Source: JADGNZ01 sp963715895
GTDB lineage: Bacteria; Acidobacteriota; Thermoanaerobaculia; Gp7-AA8
Length of the DNA stretch: 64,000 nucleotides
Reading direction: 5' to 3'
Assembly (NCBI GenBank): GCA_963715895.1
Contig: OY970284.1
Span: 1,302,001-1,366,000, forward strand
Position numbers and translations under genes: made by a program
In this document: positions 27,252 to 35,884 of the stretch, piece after piece
Layout: each line of letters begins with the position of its first letter
Position numbering within the stretch: position 1 is the first letter of the stretch
Notes under the pieces: generated by a model
Seen by the model: only the letters and a program-made list of their open reading frames with translations
Databases searched by the model: none
What the model was told of the DNA's origin: nothing

Positions 27252-28669
27252 CGCAAGCGCAATTCGGCGTGATCGGTCTGGCCGTAATGGGCGAGAACCT
27301 CGCGCTCAACATCGAGGACCACGGTTTTCCTGTTGCGGTCTGGAACCGGGACGCGGCGGTAACGGATCAGTTCATGGCCAAACACGCGGGGAAGAAATTC
27401 ACCGGTACGAAGACGCTCGAAGAGCTCGTGCAGGCTATCGAGCGCCCGCGGCGGATCGTGATGATGATCAAGGCCGGCGCGCCGGTGGACATGACCATCG
27501 ACAAGCTCGCGCCGCTGCTCGCGGAAGGTGACGTCGTCATCGACGGCGGCAACTCCTGGTTCAAAGATACGCAAGAGCGGACGAAGCGGCTCGAAGGAAA
27601 GAACCTTCACTTCGTAGGTTCCGGTGTCTCGGGCGGTGAAGAGGGGGCGCGTTACGGCCCGTCACTCATGCCCGGCGGCTCGAACGAGTCGTGGGAGGCC
27701 ATCAAGCCGGTCTTCGAAGCGATCTCCGCGAAGAGCGACTCGGGGCCATGCGTGACGCACGTCGGTCCCGACGGCGCGGGCCATTTCGTGAAGATGGTGC
27801 ACAACGGCATCGAGTACGGCGACATGGAGCTCATCGCCGAGGCCTACGAGATGTTGCGGAAGGGGCTGGGGGCGGATGCCGAGGAGCTGGCGGGCATCTT
27901 CGACGAGTGGAACCACGGTCCGCTGGAATCGTTTCTGATCGAGATCACCGCGCACATCTTCCGCGTCAAAGACCCGGAGAGCGGCGCGCCGCTGGTCGAC
28001 AAAGTGCTCGACAAGGCCGGACAGAAGGGGACGGGCAAGTGGACGGCGCAGGTCGCGCTCGATCTGGCCGTGCCGATCCCGACGATCGCCGCGGCCATCG
28101 ACGCGCGCGTGTTGTCATCGATGAAAGACGAGCGCGTGGCGGCATCGAAGGTGTTGCAGGGGCCGGCCGGGAAGCCGGAGGTCACCGACCGCAAGCAGTT
28201 CATCGCCGATGTACACGACGCGCTCTACGTTTCGAAGATCTGCTCCTACGCGCAGGGGATGGCGCTGATTCAGGCCGGCTCGCGCGAATGGAACTGGTCG
28301 ATCGACATGCGCGAGATGGCCCGCATCTGGAAGGCCGGCTGCATCATCCGGGCAAAATTTCTCGACTCGATCATGAGCGCTTATGAACGGAAGGCCGATC
28401 TCTTGAACCTGCTGCTCGACGAGAAGTTCTCGGCCGACGTGCAGCAGTCGCAGTCAGCCTGGCGCAGGACCGTGGCGTTCGCGCAGGGGAATGGAATCGC
28501 CGTCCCGTCGATGTCCGCAAGCCTGAGTTATTTCGACGCCTATCGCAGCGCCGAACTGCCGCAGAACCTGACGCAAGCCCAACGCGACTACTTCGGCTCG
28601 CATACGTATCAACGCAACGACAAAGGAGCGGATACGCCGTTCGTGCATACGGACTGGATTCACAAGTAG
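27248..28669 (+). CDS. gnd: 6-phosphogluconate dehydrogenase (decarboxylating)
   Basis: A 473-residue enzyme oxidising 6-phosphogluconate to ribulose-5-phosphate and CO2 with NADP+. It has the Rossmann N-terminus IGLAVMGENLALNIEDHGFPVAVWNR, the substrate motif VGSGVSGGEEGARYGPSLMPGG, KMVHNGIEYGDMELIAE with the catalytic Lys, and GTGKWTAQVALDLAVPIPTI. Length is standard for the long form. It is the second gene of the operon with the TalGpi fusion and is followed by a heptamer hairpin. Confidence 0.98.
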   Translation: MTQAQFGVIGLAVMGENLALNIEDHGFPVAVWNRDAAVTDQFMAKHAGKKFTGTKTLEELVQAIERPRRIVMMIKAGAPVDMTIDKLAPLLAEGDVVIDGGNSWFKDTQERTKRLEGKNLHFVGSGVSGGEEGARYGPSLMPGGSNESWEAIKPVFEAISAKSDSGPCVTHVGPDGAGHFVKMVHNGIEYGDMELIAEAYEMLRKGLGADAEELAGIFDEWNHGPLESFLIEITAHIFRVKDPESGAPLVDKVLDKAGQKGTGKWTAQVALDLAVPIPTIAAAIDARVLSSMKDERVAASKVLQGPAGKPEVTDRKQFIADVHDALYVSKICSYAQGMALIQAGSREWNWSIDMREMARIWKAGCIIRAKFLDSIMSAYERKADLLNLLLDEKFSADVQQSQSAWRRTVAFAQGNGIAVPSMSASLSYFDAYRSAELPQNLTQAQRDYFGSHTYQRNDKGADTPFVHTDWIHK

Positions 28670-28674
28670 CGCTA

Positions 28675-28800
28675 CGCGCGTTGTCGGTTATCGGTTGTCG
28701 GTTGGGAAAGCGTAACGTTTGCGTTACGAGCGAGGTCGCGTGAGTCGGACGGTCGTCAAAGCCACGCAGACAACCGATAACTGATAACCGACAACGCGCG
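28675..28800. repeat. GGTTATC/GGTTGTC heptamer inverted repeat after gnd
   Basis: CGCGCGTTGTCGGTTATC (28675-28692) pairs exactly with 28783-28800. An internal second hairpin (GTAACGTTTGCGTTAC, about 28712-28727) sits in the loop. Arms are almost identical to those at 18761-18842. It separates convergent gnd and the cardiolipin synthase gene. Confidence 0.85.
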
Positions 28801-28806
28801 AAGCGC

Positions 28807-30060
28807 CTACAGCTGCGGCTTGAACACCTCCGCCGCTTTTTCCTTCAACTTGTCCAGCCACCCGCGCCGGAACCATTTGCGGAGCGTGATCTCCTCGCTG
28901 CGTGCCAGGTCGGCGTGGAACATCGTCTCCATCTGGGCGCCGATGCCGTCGTCGTAGATGTTGACGTTCACCTCGTCGTTGAGGCGGAAGCTGCGGTCGT
29001 CGAAGTTCGAGGAGCCGATGGTCGTCCAGGCGCCGTCGACCACCATGGTCTTGGCGTGCATCATCGTCGGCTGGTACTCGAACATGCGGATGCCGCGGCG
29101 CAGCAGCAGCTCGTAGTGCCAGCGGCTGGCCTGGCGCACGATCGGTACGTCGGCGAATTCGCCCGGCACGATCACGCGCACGTCCACGCCGCGGCGCACC
29201 GCACCCTCCAGCGCACGGAGCGTGTCGGCGTCGGGAACGAAGTAGGCGTTGCTGATGTAGATCGACTTGACGGCGCTGACGATGGAGATGATGTAGAGCA
29301 GCTTCACCGTCGAGCTTCCCTCCGTCGGCGACGACTTGAGCACCTGCGCAAGGTGCGTCCCCGCGGCTGGGAGAGCGGGAAAGTAATCGAGACCGGTGAG
29401 CAGCTCGCCGCGGCTCTTGACCCAGTTGTCCATGAAGGCCGACTGCATCTGCGTGACCACCGGCCCTTCGACGCGGGCCACGGTGTCGCGCCAGTGGTCT
29501 TTCGAGTCGGCGTCGCCCAGCCAGTCGTCGGCGATCCCGACGCCGCCGGAGAAGCCGACCTTTCCGTCGACGATGAGCAGCTTTCGGTGCGTGCGGTGGT
29601 TGAATCGGGAGATCGTGTACCAGCGCAACGGGTGATACCACTCCACGTCGATGCCGTTGCGGGTGAGGAAGTTGACGAGTGATTGCGACATCTGTACGGA
29701 GCCGACGGCATCGAGGATGACTTTGACCTCCACGCCGCCTCTGGCCCGCTCCACCAATGCCTCGGCGAACTGCCGTCCGATCTCGCCATCCCAGTAGATG
29801 TAGAACTCGAGGTTGATGGTCCGCTTCGCGCCTCGGATGGCCGACAGCATCGACGGGAAAAACTCGACGCCGTTCTTGAGAATCGTGACCAGGTTCCCCT
29901 CCGACATCGGCGTGCCGGTCAGCGCGTGCATCGTCTGGAGGAAGGCGAAGTCATGCACGCCGAACTGGTGCTTCATGTGGTAACGCATCGGCCGGCGCCG
30001 GTGGATCATCGGCAGCGGCGCCCGGTGCGGGTAGCGAGGCGATTTCTTCTTGCGGAACAT
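28807..30060 (-). CDS. cls: Cardiolipin synthase (phospholipase D family)
   Basis: A 417-residue phosphatidyltransferase with two HKD motifs: HRTHRKLLIVDGKVGFSGG near residue 160 and MHAKTMVVDGAWTTIGSSNFD near residue 340. Each His/Lys/Asp set contributes half of the active site. The family joins phosphatidyl groups to make cardiolipin. No N-terminal transmembrane segment is evident, as in the ClsB-like short type, so the preferred substrate could differ from ClsA. Its start overlaps the stop of the DUF4112 gene (ATGA), suggesting a shared membrane-lipid role. Confidence 0.9.
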   Translation of the reverse strand: MFRKKKSPRYPHRAPLPMIHRRRPMRYHMKHQFGVHDFAFLQTMHALTGTPMSEGNLVTILKNGVEFFPSMLSAIRGAKRTINLEFYIYWDGEIGRQFAEALVERARGGVEVKVILDAVGSVQMSQSLVNFLTRNGIDVEWYHPLRWYTISRFNHRTHRKLLIVDGKVGFSGGVGIADDWLGDADSKDHWRDTVARVEGPVVTQMQSAFMDNWVKSRGELLTGLDYFPALPAAGTHLAQVLKSSPTEGSSTVKLLYIISIVSAVKSIYISNAYFVPDADTLRALEGAVRRGVDVRVIVPGEFADVPIVRQASRWHYELLLRRGIRMFEYQPTMMHAKTMVVDGAWTTIGSSNFDDRSFRLNDEVNVNIYDDGIGAQMETMFHADLARSEEITLRKWFRRGWLDKLKEKAAEVFKPQL

Positions 30061-30563
30061 CAGCGCTTCGATGTGACCCAGACGATCGCCGCAAAGAGCG
30101 CGGCCAGGACCAGGAACGAAAACCCGAGCAGGACGACCAGGATGGCCACGCCCGCAATGGCAATGGATCCGAAGGAGCGCGGAGGACGGGTGCGGTCGCG
30201 ATGGAGGATGAGGGCGTTGAGGTTGATGATGTTTTCTTCAAAGAGCCAGTCGAAAATCGTGCCGGCGATGGGGACTGAGCCGAGTGTCATGTCGAGCAGG
30301 ACGTAAAGAATCATGCGAAAGATGCGAAATCCCGGTACGCGATGGCGCATCGCACCGACGATGATCCACGCCGAGAGCAGCGCGCCGATGACCTCGCCGA
30401 CGCCGGGAATGAGACTGAGCCCTGCATCGAGCCCGACCCGTTTCTTCGTCCCCGGAATGCGGACGGCCTCGTCCATGAGGTAGGCGAACTTCCGCAACGT
30501 GACGAGATCGGGAGGAAGTTTCTCGTCGGGCTCGATGACCTCGGGGATGAAAAACTTAGGCAT
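30060..30563 (-). CDS. DUF4112 membrane protein
   Basis: A 167-residue protein starting MPKFFIPEVIEPDEKLPPDL (ATG 30563). LMDEAVRIPGTKKRVGLDAGLSLIPGVGEVIGALLSAWII and the following VLLDMTLGSVPIAGTIFDWLFEENIINLNAL are the DUF4112 signature. Hydrophobic stretches near residues 60-78, 92-112 and 140-162 indicate membrane insertion. Function of the family is unknown. It is translationally coupled to the cardiolipin synthase gene. Confidence 0.88.
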   Translation of the reverse strand: MPKFFIPEVIEPDEKLPPDLVTLRKFAYLMDEAVRIPGTKKRVGLDAGLSLIPGVGEVIGALLSAWIIVGAMRHRVPGFRIFRMILYVLLDMTLGSVPIAGTIFDWLFEENIINLNALILHRDRTRPPRSFGSIAIAGVAILVVLLGFSFLVLAALFAAIVWVTSKR

Positions 30564-30605
30564 GCTCGGGGTGTAATGCAAGAATCGTCCAGCCTGTCAT
30601 TCAAC

Positions 30606-30796
30606 CTGTCATCCTGAGACGCCGGAGCTGCGAGTCGCGAAGCGATGAAGCAGCGTAGGACGGTCGAAGGACCCCCAAGTTGTATCCCGGTTGGGCCACG
30701 GAATAGTCGACATTCCACCGCCCTGTCCGGGTTTCGGGTTGGGGGTCCTTCACCGTCCTCAGCCCCATCCGGGGCATCGGCGGTTCAGGATGACAG
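30606..30796. repeat. 190-bp inverted-repeat element (MITE-like, non-coding)
   Basis: Outer ends CTGTCATCCTGA (30606-30617) and TTCAGGATGACAG (30784-30796) are inverted. Inner arms AGGACGGTCGAAGGACCCCC (from 30657) and GGGGGTCCTTCACCGTCCT (to 30759) also pair. No gene lies inside. TGTCATCCTGAG termini resemble a repeat seen in many soil bacteria. A lone octamer arm (GCAACCGCGAGACCGCGCAA) follows at about 30811-30830. Confidence 0.75.
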
Positions 30797-30837
30797 TGTT
30801 TTCAAACACCGCAACCGCGAGACCGCGCAACCCACTC

Positions 30838-33405
30838 TCACTCCCTCGGAAAACTCGGCGAGTACAGTACGGCGTTCATGAACAGCGGCAGCGTGCCGCG
30901 CCAGAAAAGGCGGAAATGGGGCTCGTCGGCGAAGGTGATGACCTGGCCTCTTCCGTACGGCTCACTCACCAGGTAGATCGATCCCTTCAGCCGGTCGATC
31001 GATTCGTTCCAGGCGATGCCGGCCACGAGCGGCTTCTCCTTTTCTATGGTCACGATGTTGTCGACGGTGTGGCTCACCGGCAGGAAGGCGTGCGAGCCTT
31101 CGATGAGCACGTTCGGACTGCGCGGGACGCCGAAGGTCAGGTACGAATGGTCATTCATCGCCGTCCGGAAGGTGGCACCGGGGACGCGGTAGTCGTTGTA
31201 CATCTCTGGCGTCGCCGGCGTCTTGTCCTTGTCGTCGTCCTTCTTCTTCGGCGCTTCCCACGGCTTGAGCTTCGAGATGTCGACGTCCTTCTCGCGAAGG
31301 AACGTGCTCGCTCCCTTGACGGTGACCAGTGTGCCGCCGCCGTTGAGCCAGGCCTTCAGCTTCTCCGCGTTCTTGCCGAAACGGTCGCCGTAGTCGCCGT
31401 CGGGAAGGATGATCACTCCGTATTTGGAGAGATCGACGCTGCGCAGCGATTCGACCGAAAGGAGCGAATGCGGCAGCGGCGTATCGACGTCGAGGGTGTG
31501 CCAGAGCATTCCGTACGACGTGGCGCTGACGCGCGGGCCGCCGACCAGCGCGATGCGCGGATCTTTGACGAAATGGATCTTCGACGATCCGAAACTCGTC
31601 GCTCCCGTCCAGCCGGAATCGATCGGCGTCGTGGCCACCGTGGTGTCGCGTGCGACGCGCTCCAGCACCGCGTCGACGTCCGGTTTGTTGTTGCCTTTGA
31701 GGACCACCAGAGATCCGCGGGCGAAGTTGCGGTCGTTCACGGTGACCACGTCGTCGCTCACGTTGAAACGGAGGCCGTCGCGGAGCATCCGGCCGGCGGC
31801 GCGGTAAACGTTCGGATCGCCGCCGTCGATGATGTAGCCGTAGCGCGCGGGACGAAACGCAGGCATCGGGGTGGCGGTGTACGGCCGTAGCTCGCCTGTG
31901 ACGGGCGCCGTCGTCACGTACGTTTCGACGTTCATCGCCAGCGGCAGCGACCATGAGGTCAGGTCGTAGAACTCGTCCGGCTCGTCGGCGTGAGTGCGTT
32001 TCTGCTGCTCCTCGACGTAGCCCTTCGTGAAGACCGGCGACCGTTCCAGAAGCGTGTTGGCCAGTCCGCCGAGGGGTTGGCGTGTGCTGATGACGACCGT
32101 GCCGGCGGGGAAGAGATGCGAATCGGACGCATCGCTGTCGATGCGCGACGCTTTCAAAGTGACCGGCGCCGCGAGTTGCGACATAGCGATCTGCTGGCGC
32201 TGCAACATCTCCACGAGCGGCAGGAAGTTCGGCGCATTCGGCACGATCAGGTAGGTGTTCTGCCCTGAAGCCACCTGTTTACGCATCATCTCGTAGGTGT
32301 ATTGCAGCAGTCCTTCGCGGTTCTCCGAAGCCGTGCGCAGAGTGGCCATCGCGGTCGTGTAGTGACGGGCGATACGGTCGGCCAGCGTGTAGACCGTGCC
32401 GTCGTCGCGGGTGATGGCCGAGCCGCCGCGGCCACTGCCGCCGACTTCATAGGTCATGCCGATGGCGCCATGCAGAGCCGGCCAGGAATCGCCATAGCCC
32501 GGATAGAAGAGATCGAACTCCTCACCGGTGAAGAAGGTCCACCCCTTCTTTGTGAAAGCGTCGGCATTGGCGCGACCAAATTTTTCCAGCCACGTATCGA
32601 CGTCTTTCGGCAGGTTGGCGTTGACCGGCCGCGCGTCAGGCGGGAAGAAGTAGGAGGACTGATAGCCCATCTCGTGATAATCGACGAAGACCTGCGGGTT
32701 CCACTTGCGGTACTCGGTCACGCGCGCCAGCGTCTCGCGCTGCGACGTCCAGGTCCAGTCGCGGTTCATGTCGATGAGATAGTGATTGAAGCGTCCGCCG
32801 GGCCATGGCTCGTTGTGCTCGTAGGCCTCGGCATTCGGATCGGGCTCGGCGCCGCGCGTGCGGATGAACCACTGGATATAACGCTCGCGTCCGTCCGGGT
32901 TCGGTAGGGGATCGATGAGGATGACCAGGTTCTCCAGCAGCGCCGCCGACTGCGGATCGTTGAGCAGCGTGCTGGCCACTTCCATCGACGCTTCGGCGGA
33001 CGACGACTCGTTGCCGTGAACTCCGAAGGCCAGCCAGGTCACCGCCGGTGTCGCGTGCGCGATCTCATTCGCCCGTGCCGGCGAGGTTGCGGTCGGGTCG
33101 GTGAGGGCGGCCACATTGGCGCGGATGGTGTCGAGCGCGGCGCGGTTTTTCGGCGAGGTGATGACCGCCAGCATCAGCGGACGATGCTCGTAGGTTTCGC
33201 CGAACTGCTGCATCGTGATCAGATTCGACCGCGCCGTCAGCAGATGGAAGTAGTCGAGGATGCGCGCGTGCGGCGTGAAGCGGTCGCCGAGCGTGTAGCC
33301 GAGGAACTCGTCAGGCGTGGGAACGGCATTCTGAGCCTGCGATGACGTTACGAAAGTAAGGGCGAAGAGAAGAACGAAAACGCAGAGAGAGAGTCGTCTC
33401 ATCAT
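30838..33405 (-). CDS. Secreted M14 family zinc carboxypeptidase
   Basis: An 855-residue exported enzyme. Residues 1-24 are a signal peptide (LCVFVLLFALTFVTSSQA). The M14 zinc site begins at His130-Gly-Asn-Glu133 (VHGNESSSAEA), with a third ligand expected in FVDYHEMGYQSSYFFPP. LIDPLPNPDGRERY and DMNRDWTWTSQRET complete the substrate pocket, and TYEVGGSGRGGS holds the likely catalytic Glu. The long C-terminal half (from about residue 400) includes a glutamine-amidotransferase-like fold (VEQSLRSV... type, IILPDGDYGDRFGKNAEKLKAWL). Probably degrades peptides outside the cytoplasm. Its start codon overlaps the divergent small membrane gene by 2 bp. Confidence 0.88.
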   Translation of the reverse strand: MMRRLSLCVFVLLFALTFVTSSQAQNAVPTPDEFLGYTLGDRFTPHARILDYFHLLTARSNLITMQQFGETYEHRPLMLAVITSPKNRAALDTIRANVAALTDPTATSPARANEIAHATPAVTWLAFGVHGNESSSAEASMEVASTLLNDPQSAALLENLVILIDPLPNPDGRERYIQWFIRTRGAEPDPNAEAYEHNEPWPGGRFNHYLIDMNRDWTWTSQRETLARVTEYRKWNPQVFVDYHEMGYQSSYFFPPDARPVNANLPKDVDTWLEKFGRANADAFTKKGWTFFTGEEFDLFYPGYGDSWPALHGAIGMTYEVGGSGRGGSAITRDDGTVYTLADRIARHYTTAMATLRTASENREGLLQYTYEMMRKQVASGQNTYLIVPNAPNFLPLVEMLQRQQIAMSQLAAPVTLKASRIDSDASDSHLFPAGTVVISTRQPLGGLANTLLERSPVFTKGYVEEQQKRTHADEPDEFYDLTSWSLPLAMNVETYVTTAPVTGELRPYTATPMPAFRPARYGYIIDGGDPNVYRAAGRMLRDGLRFNVSDDVVTVNDRNFARGSLVVLKGNNKPDVDAVLERVARDTTVATTPIDSGWTGATSFGSSKIHFVKDPRIALVGGPRVSATSYGMLWHTLDVDTPLPHSLLSVESLRSVDLSKYGVIILPDGDYGDRFGKNAEKLKAWLNGGGTLVTVKGASTFLREKDVDISKLKPWEAPKKKDDDKDKTPATPEMYNDYRVPGATFRTAMNDHSYLTFGVPRSPNVLIEGSHAFLPVSHTVDNIVTIEKEKPLVAGIAWNESIDRLKGSIYLVSEPYGRGQVITFADEPHFRLFWRGTLPLFMNAVLYSPSFPRE

Positions 33406-33637
33406 GATCTTTCAAGTCGTATCGATTGTCGGAGCGATGTTGATTCTGGCCGCATTTGCCGCGCAGCACTTCAGGCTGTTCGAAGCGGAGACGAAACGCT
33501 ATCAGATCCTGAATCTGATCGGAGGATTCTGTTGCTGCCTGACCGCGATCGCGGGCCGGCAGTACGGATTCATCCTCCTCGAGGGGAGTTGGACAGTGAT
33601 GAGTGCCTGGGGGGTGTGGAGGGTGATGAGGCGGTGA
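33404..33637 (+). CDS. Small membrane protein, CBU_0592-like
   Basis: A 77-residue protein with two or three hydrophobic segments (FQVVSIVGAMLILAAFAAQH, ILNLIGGFCCCLTAIAG, then GFILLEGSWTVMSAWGVWRVM). The pattern matches the CBU_0592 small membrane family of unknown function. Its ATG overlaps the peptidase ATG head to head, so any promoter must lie inside the peptidase gene, unless translation begins later at an internal Met. Confidence 0.7.
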   Translation: MIFQVVSIVGAMLILAAFAAQHFRLFEAETKRYQILNLIGGFCCCLTAIAGRQYGFILLEGSWTVMSAWGVWRVMRR

Positions 33638-33672
33638 GGGGTAAGCGGTGATACCAAGCGGCCCGGACGAAC

Positions 33673-33715
33673 TTGACAACTCTCCGTTGATACCTATCCT
33701 TGGTAGCTACCTAGG
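33673..33715 (+). promoter_or_regulatory. vapBC promoter with palindromic operator
   Basis: A TTGACA -35 box (33673-33678) and TATCCT -10 box (33695-33700) have a 16-bp spacer. CCTTGGTAGCTACCTAGG (33698-33715) is an 18-bp near-perfect palindrome overlapping the -10 end and running up to the ribosome-binding site. This is the expected site for autorepression by the VapB-VapC complex. Confidence 0.6.
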
Positions 33716-33723
33716 AGTCTCGC

Positions 33724-33957
33724 ATGAAACATAAGACCGCAAGTCTTTTCTGGACCGGGAGAAGCCAGGCAGTGCGCCTCCCGAAAGAGTTCCGCTTCGA
33801 AGGCGATACCGTCCTTGTTCGCCGCGAAGGAAGCGCAGTGATTCTTGAGCCAGCGCAGAGCTGGCCTGAGGGTTATGTCGATTCATTCACCGGCATCCCC
33901 GACGATTTTGCACGGCCACAGCAAGGCGAGATCGACAAGCGACGCAAGCTTGGTTGA
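33724..33957 (+). CDS. vapB: VapB-type antitoxin
   Basis: A 77-residue antitoxin. The N-terminal AbrB/MazE swapped-hairpin domain is visible as KTASLFWTGRSQAVRLPKEFRFEGDTVLVRREGSAVIL. The C-terminal half (WPEGYVDSFTGIPDDFARP) is the toxin-binding tail. It neutralises the VapC RNase encoded 6 bp downstream and should bind the palindrome upstream with it. Confidence 0.92.
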   Translation: MKHKTASLFWTGRSQAVRLPKEFRFEGDTVLVRREGSAVILEPAQSWPEGYVDSFTGIPDDFARPQQGEIDKRRKLG

Positions 33958-33963
33958 AGAGAA

Positions 33964-34362
33964 ATGACGTTTCTGCTCGATACCGATACCTGCATCTACG
34001 CGCTCAAGCAGAACCCTGATGTGCTAGGTCAGTTACTGTCGAAGAGCCGCGAAGAGATCCTGGTAAGCGTGATTACTGAGGCCGAGCTTCGGACAGGTGC
34101 CGCAAAGAGCTCTTCAGCGCTCAAGACCCTCCGGCTCGTCGAGAATTTTCTTCGCCCCCTCGCCGTCGTTGAGTTCACCTCGGACGACGCAATCGCGTAC
34201 GCACACATTCGCGCCAGACTCGAGCGAGCCGGAACTCCGATTGGTCCTCTCGATACGCTGATTGCCTCGCAAGCGGTTGCCCGAAGCCTGATACTCGTCT
34301 CGAACAACGAGCGGGAGTTTCGGAGAGTCACCGGGCTGCACGTTGAGAATTGGGCTCGGTGA
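33964..34362 (+). CDS. vapC: VapC-type PIN domain toxin ribonuclease
   Basis: A 132-residue PIN nuclease. The acidic metal-binding residues are Asp6 (FLLDTDTCIYAL), Glu39 or Glu41 (TEAELRTG) and Asp97 (PIGPLDTLIASQA), with Asn/Glu in LVSNNEREF near the end. Family members cut tRNA or rRNA and halt growth when free of VapB. Complete length and all acidic residues suggest it is active. The stop is 22 bp from the convergent response-regulator gene. Confidence 0.94.
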   Translation: MTFLLDTDTCIYALKQNPDVLGQLLSKSREEILVSVITEAELRTGAAKSSSALKTLRLVENFLRPLAVVEFTSDDAIAYAHIRARLERAGTPIGPLDTLIASQAVARSLILVSNNEREFRRVTGLHVENWAR

Positions 34363-34384
34363 ACAGCGACGCGACCTCAGAGTT

Positions 34385-35797
34385 TCAGGAAGACAGCGCG
34401 TCCACCTCTTCCTCCACCACCGCATTCGACTTCGCGTGGATCCCCAGCCGTTTCATCATCTCGTTCAGCGTCGACGGCTTGAGCTGCAGCAGCTCGGCGG
34501 CCTTCTTCTGGACGCCGTTGGCCATCTCCAGCGATTGAAGGATCATGCCGCGCTCGTAGCGGGAGACGGCGTCCTTGAGAGAGAGACCTTCGGACGGGAC
34601 GATCATCGCCGGCTGGTCGGTCTGCTGCGGGAAGCGGAGGTAGTCGGGGAGGAGCTCGACGCCGATGCGGTCGCCGGTGCAGAGGACGGTGGCGCGCTCG
34701 ATCGTGTTCTCCAGCTCGCGGACGTTTCCGGGCCAGGTGTGGTCGAGGAGGATGCGCATGGCGTCCGGCGTCACTTCCCTCACCTTCCTCTTGTTCTCCT
34801 CGGCGTATTTGTCGAGGAAGTGAGCCACAAGGAGCGGGATGTCTTCACGCCGGCGGCGCAGCGGAGGTAGGGCGATATTGATGACGTTGAGGCGATAGAA
34901 GAGATCCTCGCGAAAGCGGTTCTCCGCCATCAGCTTCGACAGGTCGGCGTTCGTGGCGGCGATGATGCGGACGTCGACCTTGATCGTATCGACCGATCCG
35001 AGGCGCATGAACTCCTTCTCCTGGATCACGCGGAGGAGCTTGGCCTGCGTCTCGAGATTGATGTTGCCGATCTCGTCGAGGAAGATCGATCCGCCGTCGG
35101 CGACTTCGAACAGGCCGCGTTTCGTGGCGATGGCGCCGGTGAAGGAGCCCTTCATGTGGCCGAAGAGCGACGACTCCAGAAGCTCCGGCGGCAGCGATCC
35201 GGAGTTGACGGTGACGAAGGCGTTGCGCGCGCGCGGGCTGGCGTGGTGGATGGCTTTGGCTACCAGTTCTTTGCCGGTGCCCGACTCGCCGGCCACGAGG
35301 ATGTTCGAGCGTGAGGGCGCCGCCAGGCGGATCAGTTCGTACACCTTCCGCATCGGCTCCGACTTGCCGATGATGTTCGCGTAGGCGTACTTCTCGGACA
35401 GCTCTTCCTTGAGGCGCTCGTTCTCGCGCGAGAGGCGCTTCTGTTCCAGCGCCTTGTTGACCGTGAGGATGACTTCCTCGTTCTTGAACGGCTTGGGGAT
35501 GTAGTGAAACGCGCCGTGCTTCATCGCCTCGATCGCGCCGTCGATCGAGGAGAAGGCGGTGATGATGATGACCGGCAGCGACGGGTTGGAGATGCGGATG
35601 GCGCGCAGAGTGTCGATGCCGCTGATGCCCGGCAGCATGATGTCGAGAATGACGAGGTCGATGCTGTCGTCCTCGTCGAGGACCGAGAGCGCTTCCTCGC
35701 CACTGGCGGCCATGGCCACCTCGAAACCTTCGCGCCGCAGGACGGCGTCGAGCACGTCGCGAAGGACTTCTTCATCGTCTACGATCAGGATACGCAT
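34385..35797 (-). CDS. NtrC-family sigma54-dependent response regulator
   Basis: A 470-residue activator. Its receiver domain (1-120) has the phosphorylated Asp52 (LVILDIMLPG). The AAA+ domain has Walker A GESGTGKE, the sigma54-contact loop GSFTGA (variant of GAFTGA), and FLDEIGNINLETQAKLLRV. A Fis-type helix-turn-helix ends the protein (NGVQKKAAELLQLKPSTLNEMMKRLG). It opens sigma54 promoters when phosphorylated by the kinase encoded just upstream. No purine-rich ribosome-binding site precedes its ATG, because that region is the end of a repeat hairpin. Confidence 0.95.
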   Translation of the reverse strand: MRILIVDDEEVLRDVLDAVLRREGFEVAMAASGEEALSVLDEDDSIDLVILDIMLPGISGIDTLRAIRISNPSLPVIIITAFSSIDGAIEAMKHGAFHYIPKPFKNEEVILTVNKALEQKRLSRENERLKEELSEKYAYANIIGKSEPMRKVYELIRLAAPSRSNILVAGESGTGKELVAKAIHHASPRARNAFVTVNSGSLPPELLESSLFGHMKGSFTGAIATKRGLFEVADGGSIFLDEIGNINLETQAKLLRVIQEKEFMRLGSVDTIKVDVRIIAATNADLSKLMAENRFREDLFYRLNVINIALPPLRRRREDIPLLVAHFLDKYAEENKRKVREVTPDAMRILLDHTWPGNVRELENTIERATVLCTGDRIGVELLPDYLRFPQQTDQPAMIVPSEGLSLKDAVSRYERGMILQSLEMANGVQKKAAELLQLKPSTLNEMMKRLGIHAKSNAVVEEEVDALSS

Positions 35798-35800
35798 GGT

Positions 35801-35884
35801 CAGTCGGTCAGTGATTAGTGGATTAGTGGATCAGTCGATTGGTCTGAATCTGATTGACCAATCGGCTGATCTACTGATCCACTA
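35801..35884. repeat. GATCAGTC-type octamer inverted repeat across the kinase 3' end
   Basis: TAGTGGATCAGTCGATTGGTC (35824 onward) and its inverted partner ending at 35884 (GATCTACTGATCCACTA) form the hairpin. It codes the last 20 or so residues of the kinase (SVDQPIGQ ... STDPLIH) and reaches almost to the regulator start at 35797. Confidence 0.82.
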
